Positions 29,607-40,991 of a stretch of 64,000 nucleotides of DNA are shown here, one piece after another. Numbering within the stretch: the stretch's first letter is position 1; each line of letters starts with the position of its first letter. Made by a program: the position numbers and the translations under genes. The stretch lies in contig JAUCBJ010008482.1 of the NCBI GenBank assembly GCA_032718475.1, positions 19,175 to 83,174 of the forward strand, written 5' to 3'. The notes under the pieces are model-generated. The model worked only from the letters and a program-made list of their open reading frames with translations. It ran no database searches and was not told where the DNA came from. This DNA comes from Nemertoderma westbladi. Its lineage: Eukaryota; Xenacoelomorpha; Nemertodermatida; Nemertodermatidae.

Positions 29607-30047
29607 ATGGGACGTCATCTGGAAGCTCAGCAGATGGTGAAGAATCGGCGTAAAATGAAAGAGAGAACTTCGAGCAAACGACCATCGGCCTTAATAAAGA
29701 ATAGACAAAAGAAAAAGCAACCTTCGGCATTACTAAAAGATAGACTCAGGAAAAAGCAACCTGACAGTTTGAAAAAAGCGAGAAATCGAGCGAAAAATCC
29801 AGCAGCAATGACAAAGTCTAGGGGTCGAAATCAAACAACAGAAGCGTTAGCCAAAGCCCAGAAAAGGGCACATAGAGACAGAAATAAAAAGAATTCAACA
29901 AATATAAAGTCGCTTGGTCTAAACAGGGAAACCCCCCACCTGAGTGCTTCCCCACGGAACTATCAGTTTAAATCATATCAAAGACCCACCAGACGGGCTA
30001 CAAGAGTTATTCAGTGCGAAGACGGGAAGATCCAGACAATTTATTGA
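29607..30047 (+). CDS. Lys/Arg-rich repeat protein frame, unknown function
   Basis: 146 residues from the ATG at 29607. Residues 15-100 consist of imperfect units of about 18 residues of the form (K/R)xPSALIKNRQKKKQ, PSALLKDRLRKKQ, PDSLKKARNRAKN and PAAMTKSRGRNQ. The composition is strongly basic, like a nucleic-acid-binding tail. The regular substitution pattern argues for real coding sequence. I do not recognise a family with certainty. A transposon-encoded N-terminal region is my best guess, given the zinc cluster just upstream and the surrounding mobile DNA. Confidence 0.4.
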   Translation: MGRHLEAQQMVKNRRKMKERTSSKRPSALIKNRQKKKQPSALLKDRLRKKQPDSLKKARNRAKNPAAMTKSRGRNQTTEALAKAQKRAHRDRNKKNSTNIKSLGLNRETPHLSASPRNYQFKSYQRPTRRATRVIQCEDGKIQTIY

Positions 30048-30647
30048 AAATATCCGTTCATACAACGGATTGGTATCAATGGCCTCCAAGAACATACAGA
30101 ATACATGTACATGTAGATTTATAGATAATATTTGTACCGTATTGCTTATACACATGTATAATGGGCTACACAGAGTATACAACAACTACCACCATTGATA
30201 GATAACGAATAAATATAGTCTCAGAGATCTCTGTAACTACGGTGATGTCCTTATAGTAGAGTTGTTAGTCTTCTAGCAAATCAACAGAGCCTGTTGCATC
30301 TAAACACATTGATAACTTGTGAAAATTCCATTACACTACATTCATTGAATCGATTAAAGCATTCTTCTATAACTTCTTTGTAAGTAGGTACGAACTAGAA
30401 ACATAACAACAAACCCATTTGTTATCACAATCCTATCATATACTGTATTGTATATACTGAAATTCCTAATTAATATAATCTAATAATATATGAATAATAC
30501 TTTTATAAATACTGCTGCCGTTCTATTTATTGTAGTTTGAAAAATAATAATTCTCTAAAGCAGATTAATTCTAGGGCGACATTAATTTCATCGTAATTAG
30601 TATTACTACTAGGTCGAGCGAACTCGGACAGTGGAAATAAGATCCTT
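30048..30647. other. Non-coding stretch with a dispersed repeat
   Basis: No gene. 30359-30445 (gcattcttctataacttctt to caatcctatca) is about 90% identical by eye to 43992-44080. Confidence 0.55.
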
Positions 30648-32330
30648 CCTACTACTAGGATCGGCATGCTGCATTGCAGCTGCATTTTTAAGAATGCTGT
30701 GCCGGCTTGTCAACAAAATTGCACCGCCACAACTCCCTATCACCCATGACATTTGCTAGATCATCCGCATCTTCAAGGCCAGTGTCCTTTAAGATGCGTC
30801 TCAAGAAAGTCATGGGCTGTCCACCATGCTTATTCACTCCATGAGGCTGCCAAAGTACAAGATTATGCACTGGCTGGTCCTCACGGCGTAAGCAATGTCC
30901 TGCAAAGCGGAGGCGATTTTGTTCTAGTGTCAAGTTTGGGGAATCCAATGAGACACCTCCAATGTTATATAGTGACTGGTTGGAGATGTGTGCATTGTAC
31001 TTGACACAATGAACCCGGCGTAGCATTCTTGTGAATGTGCCATCCAGAGATTTGGTGTCCTCAGCAGTTAGAGCCCAGCATGGACTCACATAAAAGAGTA
31101 CTGGAACTACTGCTGCTCTAAATAATCGGAACTTAAGTTTCCGATTAATTCTCGGTGACTTCCAAATCCTGGAAAGCCTATTCAAGGCTGCCCATGCCTT
31201 TCCCTTACGTATTCGAAGGTCCTCACCTGACTTCCGGATCCATGATCCCAGGTAACAGAAGTCGTCCACATGCTCAAGCATACCATCCTTTGAGCTTATG
31301 CTCATCCGATCAGAGACTTGCTGAGGACTTTCAAAGTTAACTGTCAAAATTTTGGTCTTTCTGGAGTTAATAAAAAGACCAACACTAGAAGCAGCATGTT
31401 CTAATGAGCTGAGGAGCCGTTGGGCTCCCTCTAGTGATTATGAGAATACTCCTAAGTCATCAGCAAAGTCTAGATCAGTTAGGTACTTGGCAGGATTTCC
31501 TCGACTTCTGGAGCCAGTAGGTGGAGTTATCATCACCCCATCATCATTATGATGATCTAAGGACATAGTCAACCACAATTATGAACAAGAATGGTGCAGG
31601 TGTGTCTCCCTGGAGGACGCCCCATAACACTTCAAATGGATCTGTGTCACCGTCAACAGTATACACAAATGTTGTCGAACCATCGTATACTGATCTGATT
31701 GCTGCAATAATTTCATCAGGAATCCCATATAATGAAAGTATGCTGAACATACGTGAGCGAGGGACTGAATCAAAGGCCTTGAAGTCAACAAAGATAACAG
31801 CCAGATGCCTGTCTTTCTTTTTGGATAACTCTTCAAAGTGCCAAAATGGGCTCCATGGTCCCACGACCTTTACGGAACCCATTCTGATTTCCACGGATCA
31901 GTCTCTCAATGAGATCCCTGATGCGATTTAATAAAATTCTATTGTACATATAGCTTTGCAGCAATCGAGATCAATGAGATTCCCCGAAAAGAACCATAGA
32001 GTGTTAGGTTGCCCTTCTTGGGAACTGGCACCAACTTATTTGTTTTAATTTCTTGTGGGACTCTTGTTGTTCGGTACATGTCTACTATGATGGGATAGAT
32101 GACCTTTAAACACTCAGGTATTTTAAAGACCTCAGGGGGAACACCATCTACTCCACTGGCACGATTGGTCTTAATGCTCTTTGCAGCAGCCTTCACTTCT
32201 GCAAAGGAGATATCACCAATGGGAATATCTGGGAGTACAGACTCAGACACTTTTACTTCTATAAAGTTATCAGGCAATACCCTGTCATTATTGAGGAGCT
32301 TTTCAAAGTGGGCCTTCTAACCATTTAGGC
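30648..32330 (-). pseudogene. LINE-A, 5'-truncated reverse transcriptase with frameshifts
   Basis: Minus-strand frames read in order. 32277-31939 carries the RT N-terminal fingers (NRASGVDGVPPEVFK, PVPKKGNLTLYGSFRGISL). 31894-31547 carries the palm (FVDFKAFDSVPR, GVLQGDTPAPFLFIIVVDYVLR). 31547-31347 carries DLDFADDLGVFS with an in-frame stop. 31347-30688 carries thumb and tail (DDFCYLGSWI, LFYVSPCWAL, RLRFAGHCLRRED, DRELWRCNF). The tail motif (RLRFAGHC...GQP..FL) is typical of RTE-like LINEs. At least three frame breaks and one stop show it is dead. No endonuclease domain remains. Fragments of the same family occur at 22.5 kb and 32.9 kb. Confidence 0.88.
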
Positions 32331-32375
32331 GATGAGCTGGTGATTCAGCCTTAACCTTGGTGGTTGGTTGGCTTC

Positions 32376-32860
32376 CTACCAGATCCTTCCCGGCTTCCGA
32401 TTCTCCATAGTTGTCGCAATTTCGTTTCTCCCAAGTTCAGTATCCCTTTCAAGTTGATCTATATATGTTATGGCCGGACGTCCACGACTACGCTTTCCAT
32501 GAGTTGGTTGCGAGAAAAGTAGATCTGGTATGACCTCGTCTTTACTTCGCCAGCAGTGCCCACTGAATCTTAATCTGCGTTCACGGAGGGTGGTGATACA
32601 GGCGGTATTGTACCATTGTACCATAAAGCTCGGCCTTTGTCATGTGTTGTCTCCAGCTGTTGTTTAGGGCTGCCCTTTGTAGTCTTGTGTAGCAACCATC
32701 AATTCGTTGTTCAAGTGATTTAGTCACTGGCCAGGTCTCACCCCCGTATAAAATACACATTCCACTGTGACTCGAAAGAACTTAGTCTTCAGGTGCCTGG
32801 AGAGATCTGATTTCCATGGTATCCATTTTTGATAGAGCTACCCAAGCCCAATTAGTATTA
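32376..32860 (-). pseudogene. Second RTE-like LINE tail fragment
   Basis: The minus strand encodes a related but distinct tail: TTLRERRLRFSGHCWRSKDE and HGKRSRGRPAITYIDQLERD, ending at RKPGRIW. A frame-broken stretch upstream to about 32850 continues the thumb (GVRPGQ*LNHL). It is different in sequence from LINE-A and sits head to tail with it. Confidence 0.8.
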
Positions 32861-32910
32861 ATTGCAACATATTATTCAGATTATATTATACAACACTGTA
32901 GGCCCTACTG

Positions 32911-33107
32911 TATCTACTACTAGGATCGGCATATGCTGCGTTGCAGCTGCATTTTCAAGAATGCTGTGCCGGCTTGTCGACAAAATTGCGCCGCCACAAC
33001 TCCCTATCCCTATCATCCATGACATTTGCTAGATCATCCGCATCTTCGAGGCCAGTGTCATTTAAGATGCGTCTCAAGAAAGTTATGGGTTGTCCACCAT
33101 ACTTATT
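32911..33107 (-). pseudogene. LINE-A 3' end, second copy, split by LINE-B
   Basis: This stretch is about 90% identical to 30648-30830, beginning ctactactaggatcggcat. It breaks off at cttatt (33102-33107). The continuation expected from the first copy, cactccatgaggc.gccaaag, resumes at 38047 after a second cttatt (38041-38046). LINE-B therefore inserted into this copy. Confidence 0.8.
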
Positions 33108-33442
33108 TAATTTAATTAATTTAATTTAATGTTTAATCCAGGCCCACTATGGCCCATAAAATACAGTAAAATCAGTAGTAAGTAAGTAGGTTAGACATAA
33201 GAGCACAAAAAAAAAATGACGGTAATTAATTAGCTAATAATAATAATTATGAACAGACAATACTAAATAACGTAAATTAAGGGAATACCTGCCCGAGCCG
33301 GGAATAGTACACACACACACAATGTCGAAAAACTGAATAAACAATACACAACAATATTAAAAATACAATATTACGTAATACAATAATTATATTCTGTATA
33401 AAATAATTCTGAATAATATTACAAAGTACAATATATAATCTA

Positions 33443-36380
33443 TTAAACTGCACCGGCACCAATTATACGGCTGGAGTGAAAAGTAGTAAGTGCTACTGTT
33501 TGGACTATCTCATTCTCTGATGAACTCACACGGCGCAACAAGGACTGTCGAGCATTGTAAAGGATATGAACTAGTTTTGGCAGGTTAAGTACCCCACACA
33601 TGTAAGATACACTACAATCATATTTGAAACCAAAAAGCTTCCTAATTATATTATTATATGCAACATTGAATCTGTCATAAATAGAAATGCTGTAATTACG
33701 CCTAGCCCAAAGAGATATGCAGTAAACTTGAGAGCAGAAAGAGCGAAAAAGCCTAACTTTAACAGATTGAGAGCAGTGATAGAACTTCCTAATTAAAAAA
33801 TTTCCCCGCCGGTAAAGACTTGATAGTTGATTCAGTATGTCAGAGCTATCATCAGTTGTACTGTGGAATATGTGACCTAAGTACTTGTATTTACTTACTG
33901 TTTCAAGAACCCTACCATTAATCAAAATAATATCTACGAGAGTATTTTTGTAAGACTTTGGTATGAAATACATGAACTTTGACTTCTTTACATTAATAAC
34001 TATTGAGTGCCTATCTGCGTAGTCTGAGTATGTAGCTATAAGTTTCTTAAGTCCGTAAATAGAGTTTGAAACCAAACTAAGGTCATCTGCATACATTAAA
34101 TGGTTACAGCGCTTATTATTTAATTGACATCCTACGTTACTCTGGTTAAGTTCAATAATTAAGTCGTCCATATACAGTGCATATAAGTAACCTGATAAGA
34201 TACCCCCCTGTTTCGTCCCGTTAGTTACATTAAACCTACATGAAGTGCACCCGCCCCACCTAACTGCCAAACTTTGAAACCTATACCAGTACCTAATTAA
34301 CCTAATATAAAATAACGGAATTTCGCGCTTTATTAACTTAGAAAGCAGCTTGTAATGATTAACTAAATCAAAAGCTTTAGATGAATCAATAAAACAAACG
34401 TAAACTAGACTGTCGTTATCTAAATAGTAAGATTATTTCTTTTAAAGTATATACACAGAGTTCCGTGCCTAATTTATCTTTGAAACCGAATTGTGAATCA
34501 GATGTGTTAAGTTTTTCCTTAAATCTACTCAGATATACTAGTTCTAGAATTTTACTACTTATATTTGCTAATGCTATCCCTCTGTAATTATCAAAACTTG
34601 TAATGTCATCATTCTTATCCTTTACAATGGGCAGAATGTTACATCGCATGAGGTCATCAGAGACATAGCCGTGGATATTGGCAATGGTATAAAATATCGC
34701 TAAGTGAGAAAACAAACCAGCCGTACCATTGGTGTAATGCTCACTGACCAGACCATCAGGTCCAACTTTACCAGGGGATAAGTTATCTACAGCCAATGCG
34801 ATTTCAACAGAAGTAATGGTCATTCGTTTATCGTATTTAATACCCTTAAAAGCATTCTCTACCATCTCTTTGTCAGAGTCGCTGTTAACTTTATTATACA
34901 AATTAGAGAACTTTTCGTGGAATAAATTGCAAATGTCCTCCTCTCCAATTGCGTTACCAACTTTACTAGACTGAGGAACTTTCGTATTACAGTGTTTTTT
35001 AACATTTTTCCAGAAATCGTTTTGTTTCTCAGAATACAGCGACTCTGCAAGTTTATCAGCACGTAACTTACTGTCATTGCGCTTACACTGCTTTAGAGCA
35101 CGTTTAAACTCAAATTTCGAATGTATATATTCATAGAAAATTGGTCCGGCTCGGGGGCACCCATTCATTCTCCAAATGCGGAAAAATAATCTTGATTCCT
35201 GATATTTATCTTTCAGGAATTCATTCCATCCAGGAGTAGGCTGAAAGCTCTTGTTAGAGTTGTTCAGTCCTCTCATTATTGGAATAGTACGCTCAGCAGC
35301 ACATTGAGCGGCATTTAAAATATCGGTATAATATTTGTCAATATCAGCTCTGTGTGAGCTATTCTCACATTGAGCGTCAGTACAATCGCAAACACTAAAT
35401 GGTTTTGAAATATTATTCAACAAACTATTTAAAACTAATTTATATTCATTGATATTTGCCGCGGTTGCCTTACTCCAATCACATTTCTTTGTTTCAACAT
35501 AACAACATTTATTATCAATTGGTATACTATAGTTCGTAGATGGTAAATGTTCTACTTTTAAATCAAAATTGCAGGTCATAGGCATGTGATCATCAACAAC
35601 CTGATTATAATCAATAGCAATTGATGATAGCAGCGGAGCTACGCTACCAGAACAAATTATATGGTCCAGCCAGGAGTTGGTGTTGTGGGCCGCGCTCACG
35701 AACGTAAACGAGTCAGATGGAAGAGATACTATATCGCACATACACATATTAATTTCATTGCACCATGAATCTAAAAAACGCATATATCTTGAATTTATGT
35801 CAGCATTAAAGTCTCCTATCACCACACAATGTGAAGTAGATTCACAGTCGATAATACTACTAAGTGTACCGAGAACTTCTAGAAAATCGTCATCATTGTC
35901 GGCGCACTCGTACGGCATATATGTATTTAAAAACAATACAGATAAACCATCGTTAGTGTTTAGACGGAGACCAATAATTCTAGAACTATAATCAATAACA
36001 GTAATGACAGATGCTAAGCTTCTTTTATATAAGAAGCCCACACCGCCATACGGTCTACCGATTAGAATGCCATGGCTATAGTCTACTGGTGAAGTTCCTC
36101 TACCGATATACCGGTCGTCAGGGTCATCTAAACTATTCAAGACCCCTATTTCCTGGTCTGGCAGCATGTGCTCTTGTAAGCATATTATATCAGTAGAAGC
36201 ATTACATAAATTCTTTATTACAGCTCTCGAAGTTGCAGTTCGCACAGAGTTACAGTTATACGTAGCAACTGAGAGATTTGGTGCAAGATTCGAAGTTACA
36301 CTTGCCATTGATATAATGAATAGAAACGTATAGATATAAAAATTAGCCATAGTTGAAATATATGCACTAAAAACAATCAA
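33443..36380 (-). pseudogene. LINE-B ORF2: APE endonuclease and reverse transcriptase, frameshifted
   Basis: The first frame (36380-34416, 654 aa) carries the APE-type endonuclease: YNCNSVRTATSR, LQEHML, VVIGDFNADIN, SWLDHIICSG and VVDDHMPM. These are the metal-binding and catalytic boxes that nick target DNA. It continues into RT box 1-2 (LSPGKVGPDGLVSEHY, PIVKDKNDDITSFDNYRGIAL, GFKDKLGTELC). It then breaks by a frameshift near 34430. The next frame holds FIDSSKAFDLV, NGTKQGGILSGYLYALYMDDL and the catalytic HLMYADDLSLV, and then a thumb region ending at 33443. One frameshift is the only major lesion I see, so the copy is fairly young. The N-terminus has a hydrophobic stretch before the endonuclease whose role is unclear. 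Confidence 0.9.
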
Positions 36381-36539
36381 AATATAAATTCAGTTATAAA
36401 AAAAATAAACTATCTATATACAATATATTATATACACTAAATATTATGTTCAAAAAATAGGTTTTGTTATATAATATTATTATATACAATTAACCTGCCG
36501 CTTATTAGATCCGTTCGCAGTTGAGTTGAGATGCATTAA

Positions 36540-37863
36540 CTAGCTAGCGGTTGTCTCTGTGTTATCACTGACGATAACACTCTGTTCCACTTCGCCACCA
36601 TCGGTTGCCTGTGGAGGAGACTGAGAGGCCTGAGAGGGTGTCTTCACCGGAGCAGACGAAACATTTACTTTATTGCCGCCGCTGCGGAAAGTACCGACTG
36701 GGCGGGGACGATCTACGAACTCTCTGACACGGCAGTAGAGAGGCCATTTACTGGGAGGGCAGAAGGTCGTTGAACTCTCCAAGTTTACAGGAAACGAGAA
36801 ACGATCTGAAATACGAGTTGTCTTTACCGAACTGTCGACATTTCACATCGTATGACAACACATCCTTCACGTACGATATTATCATATCCTCAGAGACGTC
36901 CAGCGCACACCCAGAAAGAAGAATCTTTTTCAACGGTTGCACTGTTCCGAATGCGCGACTGTTGGAGGTACCGAGAACGAATCCGCTTTGACTGCGAGTT
37001 AGGTACCTCTTCTCGTTTCTTAGTCTGAGATTTCCGTTTCTTTTCCAACGACTTGCGATGTACATCGACCCATGGGCCAGTGTAAACCCTCTCTTCGTCA
37101 TCGCTGTCACTGGAATAATCAGCAATAGTTTCTGTACCGGAAGATACTCCGGCTCTGTCAGAACGGCTTCTAACAGTATTGCTCGTATCTTGGATCACTT
37201 TTGGAGTTTCTTTATTTTTGCGCTTTCCCTTTCCGGTTCCGCTCACACGAAACTTCAAAGCGTCTTGGAAATAGCTGCGTAACTTGGGATAGATTGCTGG
37301 TTGTTAATGCCGGTATTCTCAGTGACTGGTGTGGCCGGACTCGGATTGGTGACCAGGAGCATAGCGTCACGGTCGTGTTCCAAGACCGCCACTCTGTCCT
37401 GCATACCACTGATCATATTGAGTAAGAACAGTAAATCAGCGTCAGTTGTGGAAAACGGAGGAATCTCTCCAAGATCAAGGGGAACAAATATGGGCCTGGG
37501 TTCAATCGACTGAAATCCAGGCCATTCGAACATATCAACTATGTCTGAGACGATGTTTCGCCGCATATTTTCGCCTTGATGACGCATCTTAGCGAAATCA
37601 TTCTTGGATAGACTACGATCACCAGGGGCAGATGAAGTGAGTAATCCGAGCAGCGTCGCCTTGGCACCCTTTAGCGACGCGTCAGAGAAGCGAGGCCAAG
37701 GAACGACAACTGATTGTACGGAGTTCTTATGGTGTATGGCAACCTCTGGAGTGGGATGTCCAGATGTATGCAAGTATGTTGTCTGCAACATGACAGCAGT
37801 CTGGCAGTGTTCCTTAGAACACGCTGCGGCCATGATACCGATAATGGACTCAACTAATCGCAA
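36540..37863 (-). pseudogene. LINE-B ORF1, several frameshifts
   Basis: Four overlapping minus-strand frames cover one ancestral ORF1: 37863-37255, 37258-36890, 37125-36748 and 36782-36540. The N-terminal part has no motif I can name. The middle is Lys/Arg/Ser-rich (KGKRKNKETPK, RKSLEKKRKSQTKKRE), suiting RNA binding. The last part reads LGTSNSRAFGTVQPLKKILL, then an FRSFLVSC stretch and PSKWPLYCRVREFVDRPR. This resembles the RNA-binding-like C-terminal domain of ORF1 proteins in several LINE clades. No CCHC knuckle is seen. Confidence 0.75.
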
Positions 37864-38040
37864 ATAACTTAATAAAAAAAAATGTAGGCACTCAGTACAG
37901 TATTCAGTACAGTAGTCAGGCAGTATAGGCCTACTGCAGTACTGCAGTATGTTTAGAACAACTTCTATATCAGTCAGTCAGTCAGTAATAATATCAAATT
38001 CAATCCAATGATCAAATCCAATGAATTAAACAAAGTCCTC

Positions 38041-38069
38041 CTTATTCACTCCATGAGGCCGCCAAAGCA
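38041..38069 (-). pseudogene. Remainder of the LINE-A copy interrupted by LINE-B
   Basis: cttattcactccatgaggcc and the next few bases match 30826-30855, then similarity ends. Right-hand anchor for the nested insertion. Confidence 0.6.
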
Positions 38070-38265
38070 CATGCTATATACACCTACTATATACTTAGAT
38101 ATCCCCTCTTAGTGACCTTTACTATAGAGGAGCTCCTTTACAATAATTATTGTTTGAACTACACACTGTACTGTATACTTAAAGTAAATTCAGTTCATGT
38201 AGTTTGCTATCACAAACTGTATCCCATTGACGTTAATAAATCTATCGGGGCTTCTATATACTAAC

Positions 38266-38463
38266 CTCCGTGCAGCAGGTCCTAGGCGATTCCATACTGT
38301 CTTCATATTTCTCCTTATCTCCTTCGCTCCAACTTCCCCGCTTAGATCGCACCTTCAGAAATCCATCAGCCTCGGATTTCGCTACACCATGGTTTGGAAG
38401 TTTCGCGCCAAGGGTCAAACAGATGTTTAACAGAACGATACATAATATCAACTTAAAGTGCAT
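38266..38463 (-). CDS. First exon of a putative secreted peptide precursor
   Basis: From the ATG at 38463 (minus) the frame gives 66 residues up to a good splice donor, GAG|GTTAGT, at 38265. Residues 1-20 (MHFKLILCIVLLNICLTLGA) form a typical signal peptide with a small-residue cleavage site. A short pro-region follows, then a dibasic site in KVRSKRGSW. The exon ends with PRTCCTE, whose adjacent cysteines suggest a disulphide-bonded mature peptide continued in the next exon. No downstream exon was recognised toward lower coordinates, where LINE-A and LINE-B debris begins at 38.07 kb, so the gene may be disrupted. It could be a hormone- or defence-type peptide. Nothing shows which. Confidence 0.5.
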
Positions 38464-39693
38464 CTTGTTAGATTAATAATTAATATTTACTTTATCCGTT
38501 TTTTAATTTGTAAATCTTCAGATTTACTTCCTGTAAGAAAATCATGTCTGTTTGTTTGTCGGTCTGTTTGTCACACGAAAGGCTCAGAAACTATCCGGTC
38601 AATTGTGTTGTTTTTAGTACCCTCCTGTAGTGTATGGTATAAATGCGTGTATAAAGCAAATTTCAGAAAAATACAGTGATTAGTTTTTGCCAAAAAAATT
38701 AAATAAACGAAAAGTGCAATAGACGCAATGGTAAAATAACAGCTGGTGTCGTGATGAAAAATGGCTTATGTAATGGATTTCTACACAGGCTTAGTATAAA
38801 TCAATGAGGTTGCCAAGATTAATGTACACCCATACTGTTTGCTTAGGCCCGTTCTTGCCTAAACTCCACTTCCTTACAAACTTGAAATTCTGCATAGGGT
38901 AGCATTACAGTTACAGTAGTGTTTGTAAATAATTTAAACAGCTGATAGCCTTCTCAGTCAAGGTATGGGCGATTGTGAATTTATTACTAATTCCAGGTGA
39001 ATGAATTTTAGTAATAATGTAGGCCTTCAACTGTAGTACTATAATAATTGGTGTAATTAGAATCGTGAGAGGGAAACGTAGGTATTTTTGTTTCAGCTGA
39101 TGGTAGCTGTAATAATGGAATATAGTTGACCGTGGCAACTCACACTGTTTCAATACAAAGGCTAGTGAATTTAGTTGTACTGTAAATTTTAGTAACTAGA
39201 CCGGATGTAGCACCTCTGCCTTGCATCCAAACATGATCCATAAATGAGTACAAGTTTCATTTGGGGAGCAGAATTCTGGGGGGACCGTACGGGAAATAAA
39301 GAGTGAGACTTTGTGTGTAATCCCTGATAAAACAACCTTACTTTACTTTTACTTGTGAGTACAGTATTGTAGGCCCCACTATGGTTGTGATGGGAACTCA
39401 CAAACTGTACTATGTATATACACTACAGGCACTCTGTGCTAAAAAACTAAAGACACGTGAAGTGTGTTGGACGGACCAGCTGTTTGTATGTGCAGTATAA
39501 TGCTGTCTGAAGGAAATGTTATCGTATCGCGCGACGGAGAGTTCGAGTTGTTTCTAATAATCGTAAATTATTAACTGAGGTTGCAATATGCGTCTATGCC
39601 AATAGGTTGCATGGATAAACGAAGTAAAATTAGCTTTGTATGCAGTACCGGTGCGGCTACACCAACACCCACCCCCCGTAATGATTACATTAC
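38464..39693. other. Non-coding stretch
   Basis: No supported gene. A tgtctgtttgtttgtcggtc patch lies at about 38542-38572. If 39.7-51.1 kb is one Helitron, its 5' end should lie in or near this stretch, but I could not place a convincing terminus. Confidence 0.4.
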
Positions 39694-40269
39694 ATGTATA
39701 AACATTACCTGGACGCCCTTGCCATTTCCACGAAGTACCGTAAGTTAAATCTCTTTATTACTATTACTGGGAACCCGAAGTGGGACGCTGTGAAAGAAAA
39801 CCTTTTCCCTGAACAACAGCCATTCGACAGACCTGATATTATGAACAGAATCTTCTAAAAAATGCTGGATGAGCTCATATCAGATATTGATAAGGGAGTA
39901 TTTGGGTCCATGAAGGCCAGACTTTACACTGTAGAGGGTCAAATGAGAGGCCTAAAGCACGCGCACATCTTGCTCCTTCTCAACGAGAACATCACGTTGG
40001 AAGATCTAAATCAAATAATCTCTGCCGAGATTCCGGACCCAGATGACCCTGTGTATGATGTTGTTTCGAGCCGCATGCTCCACAGTCCGTGCGGTCTTGC
40101 CTTCCTGTTTGCACCATGTATGGTAAACGGAGTCTGCAGCAAGGGGTATCCCAAAGAATACAACGAGGATACACACCTGTCTGGAGATGGTCATGGCTAT
40201 CCTCACTACAGGCGACGGAAAGTTAGAAATACTGTGGTGAACAATGGGTTCACCTTTGACAACAGGTAA
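39694..40269 (+). pseudogene. Helitron Rep (HUH) domain, part 1, with nonsense codon
   Basis: The frame from 39694 reads MYKHYLDALAISTKYRK, then LFITITGNPKWD and FDRPDIMNRIF, the conserved start of the Helitron Rep domain. It hits TAA at 39856 and continues in the same frame from 39859 for 136 residues. That part has the metal-binding HUH-type motif in GLKHAHILLLL, then MLHSPCG and CSKGYPKEY. A splice-donor-like aacagGTAAGT ends it at 40269. Rep nicks and joins single strands in rolling-circle transposition. The nonsense codon and the downstream insertion mean this copy cannot make full-length protein. Confidence 0.9.
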
Positions 40270-40790
40270 GTTAATTTCAGTATGTTATGTGTGATATATG
40301 TGCATTTTAATGACTATAAAGGTTTATATTTTAAACTATATTTATATATAAAAATAGTAGGTCAAGCTGAAACAGTCGAAATAGGTTAAATATAAGTTAT
40401 TAATAATTGTACTGTATTGTGTTCTAGAGTCAACATAAAACCATAATACAGCGTTATACATAATATTATAATTTCCGTCAAAGTTAAAAAATATAATAAA
40501 TTCAGCTTTATTGGAAATTTCAGACTAACAACACAGATATAACAATTTAAATATTTGTTCTTACAGATAGGTGGTGCCTCACAACCGTTAAATAAATAAA
40601 TTTAAAAGATAAAAATAACATAAAATAATGATAAAAAGTGGACAGCAGTAAAAATATTAAATTAATATCATTTCAACAATTAATTACTTATTTGTTATAA
40701 AAATTATAACACCGTGTTTATTTAGTTTTAAATTTTTTTACATCATAATTATTGTTCATGCAGGGTGTTGATGGGTTGCAGGGTGTTGAT
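40270..40790 (+). other. Intron-like stretch in the Helitron Rep region
   Basis: AT-rich DNA starting GTAAGT and ending near a catgcag acceptor at about 40763. The ggtgttgatg word is duplicated (40764 and 40781). Coding sequence resumes after it. Confidence 0.5.
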
Positions 40791-40804
40791 GTATCTACAG
40801 TTGC
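40791..40804. repeat. Left 14-bp target duplication of the Penelope-like insertion
   Basis: gtatctacagttgc, repeated exactly at 41923-41936. Helitron coding sequence runs up to the first copy and resumes at the second. Confidence 0.85.
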
Positions 40805-40867
40805 GCCAAGGGTAGTATGGAGAAAATATCTTTTTCAGGTAACCAAAAAGAGTTTAATCGCCAAATA

Positions 40868-40912
40868 TTTCAACCACCTATAATACAATATTATACTTCA
40901 GGCCTTCATCAG
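40868..40912 (-). ncRNA. Hammerhead ribozyme-like motif, left arm of the Penelope-like element
   Basis: On the minus strand: CTGATGA (40912-40906), a GGCC/GGTT-paired outer stem II with a 7-bp gtataat/attatag-type hairpin inside, then GAAA (40871-40868). The order matches the hammerhead core. The stem has one change relative to the right arm (ggtgg against gtggt context), so activity is uncertain. Confidence 0.6.
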
Positions 40913-40991
40913 TAGCTAACACGGCAATGCTACAACTAAAGAACTACCGGCACCAACAGCACTACTATTACTAAAGACTACAGCACAATAG

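Larger units (their letters stand above)
33108..38040 (-). mobile_element. LINE-B: near full-length APE-type non-LTR retrotransposon
   Basis: A 4.9-kb minus-strand element with ORF1 (37863-36540) and ORF2 (36380-33443). It has a 3' untranslated part and a 3' end in attaa-type repeats (taatttaattaatttaat on the plus strand near 33108-33130). A 6-bp cttatt duplication flanks it (33102-33107, 38041-38046), and outside it the halves of a LINE-A copy match up. Both ORFs carry frameshifts, so this copy is not autonomous as it stands. The clade is not assigned. Confidence 0.82.
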
